Assembly: GCA_016125585.1 (NCBI GenBank)
Contig: WGLL01000004.1
Coordinates: forward strand, 62,001 to 126,000
DNA length: 64,000 bases
Source: Caulobacter sp.
GTDB taxonomy: Bacteria > Pseudomonadota > Alphaproteobacteria > Caulobacterales > Caulobacteraceae
Direction: 5' to 3'
Every line of letters starts with the position of its first letter. The stretch's first letter is position 1. The translations under genes were made by a program, and so were the position numbers. Positions 17,434-25,835 of this stretch are shown here, piece after piece. Below the pieces are notes generated by a model that ran no database searches, had not been told where the DNA came from, and saw nothing but the letters and a program-made list of their open reading frames with translations.

Positions 17434-18606
17434 ATGTTCGACTCATTCAAGCCGCCCCAGACCTCGGCTCTGGTCATCGACCGCGCCGCGCTGGACGCCA
17501 ATATCGCCGGCATGCAGCGCCTGTGTTCCGCCGCCGGCATGCGCCTGCGGGCCCACGGCAAGACCCACAAATGCTCGCTTCTGGGCCATCTGCAGATGTC
17601 CGCCGGAGCCGCCGGCCTCTGCGCCCAGACCGTCGGCGAGGCCGAGGCCTTCGTGGCCGCCGGGATCAGCGACGTCCTGGTCACCGCGCCCTCCGCGCAA
17701 TGGGCGGCGCCGAGGATTGCGGCTCTCTGCGGCAAGGCGCGGATCGGAGCGACGGCGGACGATGCCGACCAGATCGCCTGGCTGGGGGCGGCGGCCCGGG
17801 CGGCGGGCGGGATCATCGATCTGGTCATCGATGTGGATCCGGGCACCCATCGCACCGGCGCCCATCCCGACCGGGTCGTCGCCCTCGCCCGGCAGGCGGC
17901 CGACACCGAGGGCCTGCGGTTCGCCGGCATCCAGGCCTATGCCGGGCACATCCAGCATATCGGCGGGGATGCCGAGCGCCGGGCCGCCTATGACGCGGTG
18001 ATCGCCCGCGCCGCCGGCGTGCGCGACGCCCTGACTGCGGCCGGACTGCCGCCGCCGGTCATCACCGGGGGTGGCACCGGCACCCATGCCTATGACCTGA
18101 AGAGCGGCGTCTTCACCGAGCTTCAGGCCGGCAGCTATGCGGTGATGGACGCCGAATACGAGGTCTGTGACGCCCCGGGCGGCGGCGGATGGGGCTTTCG
18201 CCAGGCGATGTTCCTGGCCGCCAGCGTCGTCTCGGCCAACCACAAGAGCCACGTCACCGTCGACGCCGGGTTCAAGGCGCTGTCCAGCGACGGACCGCCC
18301 GCCAAGGTGGCTTCAGGTGCGGGCAAGGGATCGCTGTGGCGGCCGATGGGCGACGAGCACGGCATGATCCTGCACCCCTCGGCGATCCCGATGCTGAAAG
18401 GCGGCGATTTCGTCACCGCCGTCGAGGCGCTGGACGCCGACGACAGCGCGCCCTGGCCCGCCGACGCGCCGAAGCTGGGCGATATCGTCTGGCTGCAGCC
18501 GGGGCATTGCGACCCGACGATCAATCTGCATGACGCCTTGCTTGTCGTGGCGGAAGACGGATCACATGAGCGCTGGGCGGTCGACGCAAGGCGCATCACG
18601 CCCTGA
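17434..18606 (+). CDS. DSD1-like PLP enzyme (3-hydroxy-D-aspartate aldolase / D-threonine aldolase family)
   Basis: A 390-residue fold-type III enzyme with an alanine-racemase-like barrel and the Schiff-base Lys in RAHGKTHK. The C-terminal beta domain holds the metal-binding His-x-Cys (PGHCDPTINLHD). The family cleaves beta-hydroxy-D-amino acids to glycine plus an aldehyde or glyoxylate, or dehydrates D-serine. Co-location with the ammonia-lyase points to beta-hydroxyaspartate as substrate (inference). Aminotransferase and iminosuccinate reductase genes of the complete cycle are not in the window. Confidence 0.85.
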   Translation: MFDSFKPPQTSALVIDRAALDANIAGMQRLCSAAGMRLRAHGKTHKCSLLGHLQMSAGAAGLCAQTVGEAEAFVAAGISDVLVTAPSAQWAAPRIAALCGKARIGATADDADQIAWLGAAARAAGGIIDLVIDVDPGTHRTGAHPDRVVALARQAADTEGLRFAGIQAYAGHIQHIGGDAERRAAYDAVIARAAGVRDALTAAGLPPPVITGGGTGTHAYDLKSGVFTELQAGSYAVMDAEYEVCDAPGGGGWGFRQAMFLAASVVSANHKSHVTVDAGFKALSSDGPPAKVASGAGKGSLWRPMGDEHGMILHPSAIPMLKGGDFVTAVEALDADDSAPWPADAPKLGDIVWLQPGHCDPTINLHDALLVVAEDGSHERWAVDARRITP

Positions 18607-18632
18607 CAAACAAAGCGCCAGGGAGAGACGTC

Positions 18633-19361
18633 ATGGATCTGGATTTCAGCGGCAAATGCGTGCTGGTCGTCGGCGGCTCGAGCGGCATCGGCAATGGCAT
18701 CGCTCATGCCTTCAGGGCCCGGGGCGCCAGGGTGGCCGTCTGGGGCACCCGGCCGCAGGACCAGTATCGCGCCGAGGACGGCAGTGACCTGAGCGGCCTG
18801 ACCTATGCCCGGGTCGACGCCTCGGATTCCGCAGCCGTGGCGAACGCCGCCGATCCCTTCGACGGCCTGGACGTGCTGGTGCTGGCCCAGGGCACTGTCC
18901 TGTATCGCAAGGGTGAGTTCGAGATGGACGGCTTTCGCAAGGTGGTCGGGGTCAACCTCGACAGCCTGATGGCCTGTGCGATGCGGTTCCTGGACGCCCT
19001 CAAGGCCAGCGGCGGCAATATCGTCACCATCAGCTCGACCGCCGCCTTCCACGCCACCCGGGGCAACCCGGCCTATAACGCCTCCAAGGCCGGGGCCGTG
19101 GCCCTGACCCGGACGCTGGGCCAGGCCTGGGCCGGCGACGGGGTGCGGATCAACGGCGTGGCGCCGGGTCTGGTCGACACCAAGCTGACCAAGGTGACCA
19201 CCGAAAACCCCGAACGGCTGGCCGGGGCCCTGCGCGGCATTCCGCTGGGCCGGCTGGGGACGCCGGAGGACATGGCCGGAGCGGTGCTGTTCCTGGCCTC
19301 GCCCCTGGCCGCCTATGTCACCGGCCAGACGCTTATCGTCGATGGCGGGCTGACGCTGTAG
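18633..19361 (+). CDS. Short-chain dehydrogenase/reductase
   Basis: A 242-residue Rossmann-fold NAD(P)-dependent oxidoreductase with the cofactor loop GGSSGIGNG, catalytic Ser in TISSTA, the Tyr-x3-Lys pair in YNASK, and the typical C terminus YVTGQTLIVDGG. It sits 26 bases after the aldolase gene with a good GGGAGAG ribosome site, so the three genes from 16411 likely form one operon. A reductase for the oxo-acid or imine in that pathway would fit, but SDR specificity is not predictable. Confidence 0.88.
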   Translation: MDLDFSGKCVLVVGGSSGIGNGIAHAFRARGARVAVWGTRPQDQYRAEDGSDLSGLTYARVDASDSAAVANAADPFDGLDVLVLAQGTVLYRKGEFEMDGFRKVVGVNLDSLMACAMRFLDALKASGGNIVTISSTAAFHATRGNPAYNASKAGAVALTRTLGQAWAGDGVRINGVAPGLVDTKLTKVTTENPERLAGALRGIPLGRLGTPEDMAGAVLFLASPLAAYVTGQTLIVDGGLTL

Positions 19362-19371
19362 GGAGTTTGCG

Positions 19372-19485
19372 TGCTTCGACACGCGGACCTCCCGGCCCGC
19401 TACTCAGCATGACGACCATTTGTGCAAACCCGCCATCTTCGTCATCCTCAGTAGCCGCGCCAGGCGCGGCGTGTCGAAGGACGCA
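19372..19485. repeat. Inverted pair of intergenic repeat family C
   Basis: 19372-19414 (TGCTTCGACACGC … CTACTCAGCATGACG) and 19440-19485 (CGTCATCCTCAGTAG … GCGTGTCGAAGGAC) are diverged reverse complements of one unit, separated by 25 bases. Together they could fold into a long hairpin behind the SDR gene. Confidence 0.8.
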
Positions 19486-19494
19486 AGAACATTG

Positions 19495-19815
19495 ATGCAG
19501 CGCAAGGCACGGCGATTAGTCTGGGCGATAACCGCCCTTGTCATGATCGCCCTGCTGACCCTCGCCTGGACCCGCCTGTCGCCCTGGCCCCGAACCGGAG
19601 CCACCTATCTGGCCAAGCAGATGTGCTCCTGCCTGTTTGTGACCGGCCGCAGCGAGGCCAGTTGCCGGCCGGAGTTTGATCGCTTCATCGACCGGTTCGA
19701 GGTGCGGATCGACCGGTCGGGCCTGCCGCGCACAGCAAAGGTCACCGCGACCATGGCGGTGTTCTCGGGCGAAGCGGTCTATGAGGACGGCTATGGCTGC
19801 AGGATCGTGAAATGA
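19495..19815 (+). CDS. Small single-helix membrane protein, unknown function
   Basis: A 106-residue protein: a short basic N terminus, one membrane helix (WAITALVMIALLTLAW), then an exported domain with four cysteines (Cys in KQMCSCLF, SCRP and GYGC). Its KQMCSCLFVTGR stretch loosely resembles the N-terminal segment of some periplasmic serine hydrolases, but no catalytic domain follows. ATG 19495 starts just ahead of the helix. The stop overlaps the CoA-transferase start (ATGA at 19812), so the two are translationally coupled. Confidence 0.6.
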   Translation: MQRKARRLVWAITALVMIALLTLAWTRLSPWPRTGATYLAKQMCSCLFVTGRSEASCRPEFDRFIDRFEVRIDRSGLPRTAKVTATMAVFSGEAVYEDGYGCRIVK

Positions 19816-21125
19816 CCCCGACCGACCTCTATGCCGAAAAGCGGATGACCCCGGCCGAGGCGGTGGCGGACATCGCCTCCGGCGACCGGGTGGCCATGGG
19901 CATGGCCCTTGCCGAGCCCCCGGCCCTGTTGGCCGCCATCGCCGCCCGGGCCGAGGCGGAGGAGATAGACGAGATCCGCCTCTACTATTTTCATTCCACG
20001 CCCCACGCAGCGAGCAGCGTCCTGAAGTTCGAGCTGATGGACCGCATCCGGCCGCACTGCTTCTTCCTCGGCCCGTGGGAGCGGGCGCTGCTGGCGCAGG
20101 GCGCGCTGGAGGGCAAGCGGACAGTCCATTTCGTGCCCGGCGCCTTCAGCCAGGCCCCGCGGCTGATGAGCGAGCCGGCGCCCATCGACACCTTCGTCAC
20201 CTGCGTCTCGCCCATGGACGCCCATGGCTTCTTCAGTCTGGGAACCAGCAACGACTACGGCATGGAACTGGTTCGCTCGGCGCGGCGGGTGGTGGTCGAG
20301 GTCAATCGCCATACGCCCCGGGTGCGCGGCGGGATGATCCATATCAGCCAGATCGACGCCATCGTCGAGCAGGACACGCCGCTGTTCGAGGATCCAAAAC
20401 GGGAGGGCTCACCGCTGGACGCGGTGATCGGGCGACAGATCGCCGGACTGGTCGAGGACGGCTCCTGCCTGCAGGTCGGGATCGGCGCCCTGCCCGAGGC
20501 GGTGTGCAGCGCCCTGTCCGGCCATCGTGATCTGGGCGTGCACAGCGAGCTGTTTTCCAATGGCCTGATGCAGTTGATGCAGAGCGGGGCGGTGACCAAC
20601 GCCCGCAAGGCGACCAATCCCGGCCGCTCGATCTTCACCTTCGCCCTGGGAGACCGCGCCCTTTACGACTTCATCGACGACAACGCCGCCGTCGAGAGCC
20701 GGCCGGTCGACTATGTCAACGACCCGGCGGTGATCGCCCGCAATGACAGGGTGGTTTCGGTCAACGCCACCCTGCAGATCGATCTGTCGGGCGCCTGCAA
20801 CAGCGAGCATCTGGCCGGGCGACAGTACAGCGCCGCCGGAGGGCAGCTGGATTTCGTGCGCGGGGCCTATGATTCCAGGGGCGGCAAATCGATCATCGCC
20901 TGCCATTCCACGGCCAAGGGCGGCGAGGTCTCGCGAATCGTCAGCCGGCTGGACGGACCGGTGACCACGCCGCGCAACGACGTCCACTATGTGGTCACCG
21001 AGCACGGGGTGCGGAACCTCAAGGGCATGAACAGTTTCGAGCGGGCCAAGGCCCTGATCAGCCTGGCGGAACCGAAGTTTCGCGACGCCCTGAGCGCCGA
21101 GGCCAGGGCGGCCGGCCTGATCTGA
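19812..21125 (+). CDS. Acetyl-CoA hydrolase/CoA-transferase family protein
   Basis: A 437-residue two-domain CoA-transferase of the Cat1/4-hydroxybutyrate CoA-transferase group. Its probable catalytic Glu is in LGVHSELFSNG, and the C-terminal CoA-site segment is GRQYSAAGGQLDFVRGA. It moves CoA between acetyl-CoA and a short carboxylic acid. The acceptor is unknown. The neighbouring C4-dicarboxylate symporter and hydroxyaspartate-type genes suggest small di- or hydroxy-acids (inference). Confidence 0.87.
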   Translation: MTPTDLYAEKRMTPAEAVADIASGDRVAMGMALAEPPALLAAIAARAEAEEIDEIRLYYFHSTPHAASSVLKFELMDRIRPHCFFLGPWERALLAQGALEGKRTVHFVPGAFSQAPRLMSEPAPIDTFVTCVSPMDAHGFFSLGTSNDYGMELVRSARRVVVEVNRHTPRVRGGMIHISQIDAIVEQDTPLFEDPKREGSPLDAVIGRQIAGLVEDGSCLQVGIGALPEAVCSALSGHRDLGVHSELFSNGLMQLMQSGAVTNARKATNPGRSIFTFALGDRALYDFIDDNAAVESRPVDYVNDPAVIARNDRVVSVNATLQIDLSGACNSEHLAGRQYSAAGGQLDFVRGAYDSRGGKSIIACHSTAKGGEVSRIVSRLDGPVTTPRNDVHYVVTEHGVRNLKGMNSFERAKALISLAEPKFRDALSAEARAAGLI

Positions 21126-21131
21126 ACGCGC

Positions 21132-21524
21132 TCAGTCGTCGCAGCCGCCGGCCATATCCGCCATCGACCAGCCCTTGGCATAAAGGGCCGCGCCATCGCG
21201 GATCAGGGTTTCCAGCTCGGCGAACAGCACCGGATCGCCGGCCTTGAAGTTGAAGCAACTCTTGCCCTGCATGCGCTTTTTCAGCGCCGGCGACAGGCCC
21301 GCCGCCAGGCCCCGGTGACTGTAGACCGGCATCAGATGGACGCTGACATAGGCCTTGCCGGCCCGCACCCCGCCAAACCACATCGCCTCCTTCGGCTTTC
21401 GCGGATGGGCGAAGGGGGCGTTGAGCGACAGCCCGTCCGGCCCCTGGCGCACAACGGTCATCCCGGGGGCGGCCCGCAGCATCAGGGCCGACAATTCCTC
21501 GGTCAGGGCGGCGAAATCGCTCAT
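21132..21524 (-). CDS. Hypothetical protein, DUF1801-like
   Basis: A 130-residue soluble protein. The segment HLMPVYSHRGLAAGLSPALKKRMQGKSCFNFK resembles the C-terminal part of DUF1801-type (YdhG-like) small proteins, but the match is from memory of the family pattern only. It is convergent with the CoA-transferase gene (6 bases between stop codons). The function is unknown. Confidence 0.65.
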   Translation of the reverse strand: MSDFAALTEELSALMLRAAPGMTVVRQGPDGLSLNAPFAHPRKPKEAMWFGGVRAGKAYVSVHLMPVYSHRGLAAGLSPALKKRMQGKSCFNFKAGDPVLFAELETLIRDGAALYAKGWSMADMAGGCDD

Positions 21525-21623
21525 CCCTGCAGCATGCGCCGATCAGCCGATTGACGGAAGGGCATGGACGCGAGGGCCCTGAGCGGCGAAACAAGGCGCG
21601 ACAGACTTCTCTCTGGGGGCAGC

Positions 21624-22946
21624 ATGAAACGCGGTTTCACCTATTTCGTCGTCGGGTCCATGGTTCTCGGCGTGCTGGCCGGCCTGGCCTGTAACCAGTT
21701 CCTGACCGGCGACCAGCTGAGCCTCGCCGTCGATGGCTTCACCCTGATTACCACCCTGTTCCTGCGGCTGATCAAGATGATCATCGCGCCGCTGGTGTTC
21801 ACCACCCTGGTGGTCGGCATCGCCCATATGGAGGACGCCGCGGCGATCCGGGGCGTCGGCTTCAAGGCCATTGCCTGGTTCATCACCGCCTCGATCGTGT
21901 CCCTGACGGTGGGGCTGCTGATGTTCCACCTGCTGGCGCATGTCTGGTCGCTGGGGGCCAATCTGAACATGACCAGCGAGGTCGCCGGCGCGCCCGCGAC
22001 CGTCGACGCCTCGACCTTTACCCTCAAGGACTTCCTGACCCATCTGATCCCGACCTCGATCTTCGAGGCCATGGCGACCAACCAGATCCTGCAGATCGTG
22101 GTCTTCGCCGTCTTCGTCGGCACCGCCGTCAGCGCCCTGGACGACCGGGCGCCGGCGGTCATGGCCCTGGTCGAGCAGGGCATGAACATCATGCTGAAGG
22201 TCACCGGCTATGTGATGACCCTGGCCCCGCTGGCCATCTTCGCCGCCCTGGCCGCGGCCATCGCCAAGCAGGGTCTCGGCATCATCGGCACCTACGCCCA
22301 GTTCGTCGGCGGCTTCTATCTGTCGCTGGGCGTCCTGTGGGTCCTGCTGTTCGGCGTCGCCTTCCTGATGCTGGGCAAGCGGGCCGGCGGGCTGTTCGGC
22401 GCCATCGGCAACCCGGCGCTGCTGGCCTTCTCGACCGCCAGTTCGGAAGCGGCCTATCCCCGCACCCTGGAAGCGCTGGAGCGGTTCGGCCTGCCCCGCC
22501 GGGTGGTCAGCTTCGTGCTGCCGCTGGGCTATAGCTTCAACCTCGACGGCTCGATGATGTACTGCACCTTCGCGGTGCTGTTCATCGCCAAGGCTCATGG
22601 CATCGACCTGACCGTCGGCCAGCAGATCAGCATGCTGCTGCTCTTGATGGTGACCAGCAAGGGCATGGCCGGGGTGCCCCGCGCCAGCCTGGTGGTGATC
22701 ATGGCAACCCTGACCTACTTCGGCATGGACGAGGGCTGGATCGCCCTGGTGCTGGCCGTCGACCATCTGCTCGACATGGGCCGTTCGGCGACCAATGTGG
22801 TCGGCAACTCGGTGGCCTCCGCGGTGGTCACCCGCTGGGAAGGGATGAAGCTCAATGCGCCTCTGGCCAGCGACGAGGCGCTGATTGAAAAGCCATTCGA
22901 GGGCGACAGACCGGTGGCCGGCGGCGTCGAGGTCAATCCTCAATAA
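21624..22946 (+). CDS. Dicarboxylate/amino acid:cation symporter (DAACS family)
   Basis: A 440-residue inner-membrane symporter related to DctA/GltP. Helices run from FTYFVVGSMVLGVLAGL. Family motifs include FLRLIKMIIAPLVFTTLVVGI, the serine-rich hairpin (AFSTASSEAAYPRTLEAL), the cation-site GYSFNLDGSMMYCTFAV and the C-terminal DHLLDMGRSATNVVGNSVAS. It is predicted to take up C4-dicarboxylates or acidic amino acids with Na+ or H+. ATG 21624 follows GGGGGC. Starts further upstream overlap the divergent hypothetical gene's promoter. Confidence 0.92.
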   Translation: MKRGFTYFVVGSMVLGVLAGLACNQFLTGDQLSLAVDGFTLITTLFLRLIKMIIAPLVFTTLVVGIAHMEDAAAIRGVGFKAIAWFITASIVSLTVGLLMFHLLAHVWSLGANLNMTSEVAGAPATVDASTFTLKDFLTHLIPTSIFEAMATNQILQIVVFAVFVGTAVSALDDRAPAVMALVEQGMNIMLKVTGYVMTLAPLAIFAALAAAIAKQGLGIIGTYAQFVGGFYLSLGVLWVLLFGVAFLMLGKRAGGLFGAIGNPALLAFSTASSEAAYPRTLEALERFGLPRRVVSFVLPLGYSFNLDGSMMYCTFAVLFIAKAHGIDLTVGQQISMLLLLMVTSKGMAGVPRASLVVIMATLTYFGMDEGWIALVLAVDHLLDMGRSATNVVGNSVASAVVTRWEGMKLNAPLASDEALIEKPFEGDRPVAGGVEVNPQ

Positions 22947-22965
22947 ATACCCGCTTGCCTTTCGG

Positions 22966-22991
22966 GGCGTCATCCAGCGCAGGATGACGCC
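22966..22991 (+). terminator. Hairpin after the symporter gene
   Basis: GGCGTCATCC at 22966-22975 pairs perfectly with GGATGACGCC at 22982-22991 around a 6-base loop. No T-run follows. It may stabilise the upstream mRNA end or be a fragment of a GTCATCC-type repeat. Confidence 0.45.
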
Positions 22992-23012
22992 ACACCTCCG
23001 GAGGCCTGCGCC

Positions 23013-23779
23013 ATGTCCGTGACCTATGAACTTGATGGCGAGATCGCCATCGTCACCCTGGATCGTCCCCAGGCCCGCAACGCCGTTGACGGCCCGACCG
23101 CCCAGGCCCTCTACGACGCCTTCAGGCGATTCGACGCCGACGACGCCGCCAGCGTGGCGGTCTTCACCGGCGGGGGCGGCCAGTTCTGCGCCGGGGCCGA
23201 CCTCAAGGGCATCGCCGCCGGCAAGGGCAATCCGGTGCATCGCCAGGGCGACCTGGGGCCGATGGGCCCGACCCGGCTGTCGTTATCCAAGCCGGTGATC
23301 GCCGCCATCGAGGGCTACGCCGTGGCCGGCGGGCTGGAGATGGCCCTGTGGTGTGACCTGAGGGTGGCGGCCCAAAGCGCGGTGTTCGGCGTCTTCTGTC
23401 GCCGGTTCGGGTGCCGCTGATCGACCTGGGCACGGTGCGGCTGCCGCGTCTGATCGGCCAGTCGCGGGCGATGGACATGATCCTGACGGGCCGACCGGTG
23501 GAGGCGCGGGAAGCGCTGGAGATGGGTCTGGCCAACCGGGTCGTCGCCGACGGAACCGCGCTGGAGGCCGCCTTCGCCCTGGCCCGGCAGATCGCGGCCT
23601 TCCCTCAAGGCTGCCTGCGCAACGACCGCCGCTCGGCCCTCGACCAGTGGAGCCTGGACTGGGACGCCGCCACCGCGCTGGAAATCGGGCTTGGAATCGA
23701 GACCCTGCGCTCGGGCGAGGGGGCGGCGGGCGCGGCGCGGTTCAGCAGCGGCCAGGGCCGCGGAGGACGTTTCCAGTGA
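23013..23779 (+). pseudogene. Enoyl-CoA hydratase with single-base frameshift
   Basis: The crotonase fold is split between two frames. Residues 1-130 (GQFCAGADLKGI, AVAGGLEMALWCDL) run from 23013, and after CRRFG the reading continues one frame over as VPLIDLGTVRLPRLIG to the stop at 23779. Adding one G to the GGG run at 23409-23411 restores a continuous protein of about 255 residues. This is therefore a one-base deletion: a recent pseudogene, or a homopolymer sequencing error. The GGAGG site before ATG 23013 is good. The stop overlaps the thioesterase start. Confidence 0.85.
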
Positions 23780-24213
23780 GCAACCACCGACCGCCCGCCG
23801 ACGACGGCGTCGCCTTCTTCACCGAACGCCAGAAGGGCGCCCTGCCCGACTATCTGGGCATCATCTGGGACGAGGTGCGCGCCGGCTTCGTCAGCGGTCG
23901 GTTCGAGGTCACGGCGCATCACATGGCGCCCAACGGCTACCTGCACGCCGCCAGCGTCATCGCCCTGGCCGACAGCGCCTGCGGCTATGGCTGCGTGATG
24001 AGCCTGCCCGAGGGGGCCGTCGGCTTCACCACCATCGAGCTGAAGTCGAACTTCCTCGGCACCGCCCGCGACGGGACGGTGGCTGCCGAGGCGAGGCTCC
24101 TGCACGGCGGCCGCACCACCCAGGTCTGGGACGCGGTGGTGCGCCATGAGCAGACCGGCAAGACCATGGCCCTGTTCCGCTGCACCCAGATGGTGCTCTG
24201 GCCCAGGGGCTAG
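23776..24213 (+). CDS. PaaI-family hotdog thioesterase
   Basis: A 145-residue hotdog-fold acyl-CoA thioesterase of the PaaI/YbgC-like type: GTG start at 23776 with GGAGG upstream, core APNGYLHAASVIALADSACGYG and GFTTIELKSNFLGTARDGTVAAEA. The GTGA overlap with the preceding enoyl-CoA hydratase shows translational coupling, so both probably served one acyl-CoA degradation route. The TAG stop codon is the first triplet of an inverted-repeat element. Confidence 0.85.
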   Translation: MSNHRPPADDGVAFFTERQKGALPDYLGIIWDEVRAGFVSGRFEVTAHHMAPNGYLHAASVIALADSACGYGCVMSLPEGAVGFTTIELKSNFLGTARDGTVAAEARLLHGGRTTQVWDAVVRHEQTGKTMALFRCTQMVLWPRG

Positions 24214-24314
24214 AGCAGGGCGCGATTTGAGGGACTCAAACCGCGCTGCTCTAGCGTCTTTGTTGTCGCGTGTTTGGCCCGATTACCGGTTCCCACTAAT
24301 CGGAACACGCTCTA
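24211..24314. repeat. Composite palindromic element between convergent genes
   Basis: 24211-24253 is an imperfect inverted repeat (TAGAGCAGGGCGCGATTTGAG against CTCAAACCGCGCTGCTCTA). 24265-24310 is a family A repeat in reverse orientation (CCGGTTCCCACTAATCGGAA). The whole 104-bp block begins TAGAGC and ends GCTCTA, so it supplies the TAG stop codons of both flanking convergent genes. Confidence 0.8.
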
Positions 24315-25355
24315 GCCGCACCAGGCGTCGAGAACCGGCCGAAGGAAGTCATAGTCGCTCCAGCGCGGGCCGCCGCGTCCCCGGCCCATGCCCAGACCGA
24401 AGGCCGCCTGGCGCACCACCGTCAGGCCGCAGGAGGGGATGACATACAGCCGTTGGTCGCCGGCTCCGGCGGCGATGACCAGATCGGCGGGCAGCTCGGC
24501 GGCGTGGTCGGCGAAGTCGATGCTGGCGGTGCGCGGACCCCGGCCGCCGGCGCGGGGCAGCCACCAGCTGATCCCGTAGGCGGGATTGGCCGCCGTTCCG
24601 ACAAACAGGGCCCGGAAGGTCGCCGGATCGACGATCGGCCGGCCATCGACAACGCCGCCGCCGCGAACGAACTCGCCGAACCCGGCCCATTCCCGGGCGG
24701 TGAAGCTGGCGCCCTGGGGCATCATCACATCGCCGCCGGGAGTGCGCCGCCAGCCGCTCCAGCGCACGTCGATCGGATCGAGAATCCGCCGCTTGAGATA
24801 GGCCAGCACATCGGCGTCGCCGGTACGGGCCGCGGCCAGCTTGCGGTTCATCACCGCGCCGAACACCTGGAAGGGCTCGGCGCCATACTGGAAGAGGGTT
24901 CCCGGCGCCGCCGTGACCGGGGCGGCGATCGCCCTGTCATAGTCCGGCGCGCGGCCGACGGTCCCCTCCAGCCCGCTGGACAGCGACAGCAGCTGGCGCA
25001 GGGTGATCTGGCTCTTGAGCGGGTCGGCCCGCCACTCCGGCAGGGTGTCGGCCACCTTTTCGTCAAGGGTCAGCAGACCGTCCTGAACGGCCGCCGCCGC
25101 GATCAGGCCGTTGAAGCTCTTGGTCCCCGACCACAGCTCCCAGCCCCGGTCCGGCCCGCCCTGGCCCGCGTAGCCCTCACAAATCGCCGCGCCGTCCTTG
25201 AGCACCAGGACCGAGACCCCGCGCCGGGCCGCCGAATAGTCCCGGGCGGCCGTGCAGACGTCGGATTTGGCGCCGCTCGCGGCCAGGGCCGGCGCCGGCG
25301 CGACGGCCAGGACAGTGAGCAGCAGGGCGAGACGGAACAGGGGTCTGGGGGTCAT
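24312..25355 (-). CDS. Serine hydrolase, beta-lactamase/transpeptidase fold
   Basis: A 347-residue exported protein. The signal peptide is MTPRPLFRLALLLTVLAVAP, with cleavage near ALA|ASGAK. The catalytic Ser-x-x-Lys is in LWSGTKSFNG, and a Tyr-containing second motif lies near FQYGAEPF. The family covers esterases, D-amino-peptidases and class C-like enzymes, and the substrate here is not predictable. ATG 25355 is chosen since it starts the signal peptide. It is divergent from tRNA-Ser. Confidence 0.85.
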   Translation of the reverse strand: MTPRPLFRLALLLTVLAVAPAPALAASGAKSDVCTAARDYSAARRGVSVLVLKDGAAICEGYAGQGGPDRGWELWSGTKSFNGLIAAAAVQDGLLTLDEKVADTLPEWRADPLKSQITLRQLLSLSSGLEGTVGRAPDYDRAIAAPVTAAPGTLFQYGAEPFQVFGAVMNRKLAAARTGDADVLAYLKRRILDPIDVRWSGWRRTPGGDVMMPQGASFTAREWAGFGEFVRGGGVVDGRPIVDPATFRALFVGTAANPAYGISWWLPRAGGRGPRTASIDFADHAAELPADLVIAAGAGDQRLYVIPSCGLTVVRQAAFGLGMGRGRGGPRWSDYDFLRPVLDAWCG

Positions 25356-25423
25356 GCGGGCCTCGTTGAACACTCGCCGATTCCACGCCTCTCCCCTCCG
25401 TTTCCGTCGCCGCGCAAAGGCGC

Positions 25424-25450
25424 TTGCGATTTGCGGGCCGCATCGCTAGG
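25424..25450 (+). promoter_or_regulatory. Possible promoter of tRNA-Ser
   Basis: TTGCGA at 25424 and GCTAGG at 25445, 53 bases before the tRNA, resemble the -35/-10 layout of alphaproteobacterial stable-RNA genes. The 15-base spacing is short, so this is tentative. Confidence 0.35.
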
Positions 25451-25502
25451 TTCCGCGCCTTCGCTCTAGGGGCCTCCGCAAGGCCGGCCCCGACACCGGT
25501 AT

Positions 25503-25592
<90 letters not shown>

Positions 25593-25640
25593 ACCTTGTC
25601 TGAAAAATAAGGGGAATTGGTCCACAGTGCGGCTCGGTCC

Positions 25641-25660
25641 CACTTTCGGTCCCATTTCGG
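25641..25660 (+). repeat. Direct repeat inside the integration scar, left copy
   Basis: CACTTTCGGTCCCATTTCGG lies 49 bases after the tRNA. A near copy is at 26760-26780 just upstream of the integrase start. Their placement near both ends suggests recombinase arm-binding sites or the product of a duplication. Confidence 0.6.
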
Positions 25661-25809
25661 GGCCCGAAAGCTCGTTCTCCAGCGGGGATTATGGTCGGCC
25701 AACAGGGTGTTCGGGCGGACCGGTCTCTCGTTAGGTTGAATTTAATGGCCGGCCGTGCTTCAATACAGCTAGGCAATGCCTAGAGGTCTTCCGAATGGGG
25801 GCCGCTTCG

Positions 25810-25835
25810 AAGGCCGAGGGTCACACCTCGGCCTT
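25810..25835. terminator. 10-bp hairpin at the end of the chimeric integrase gene
   Basis: AAGGCCGAGG at 25810-25819 pairs with CCTCGGCCTT at 25826-25835. The minus-strand stop codon lies in the loop. Only short T-runs follow on the plus strand. Confidence 0.4.
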
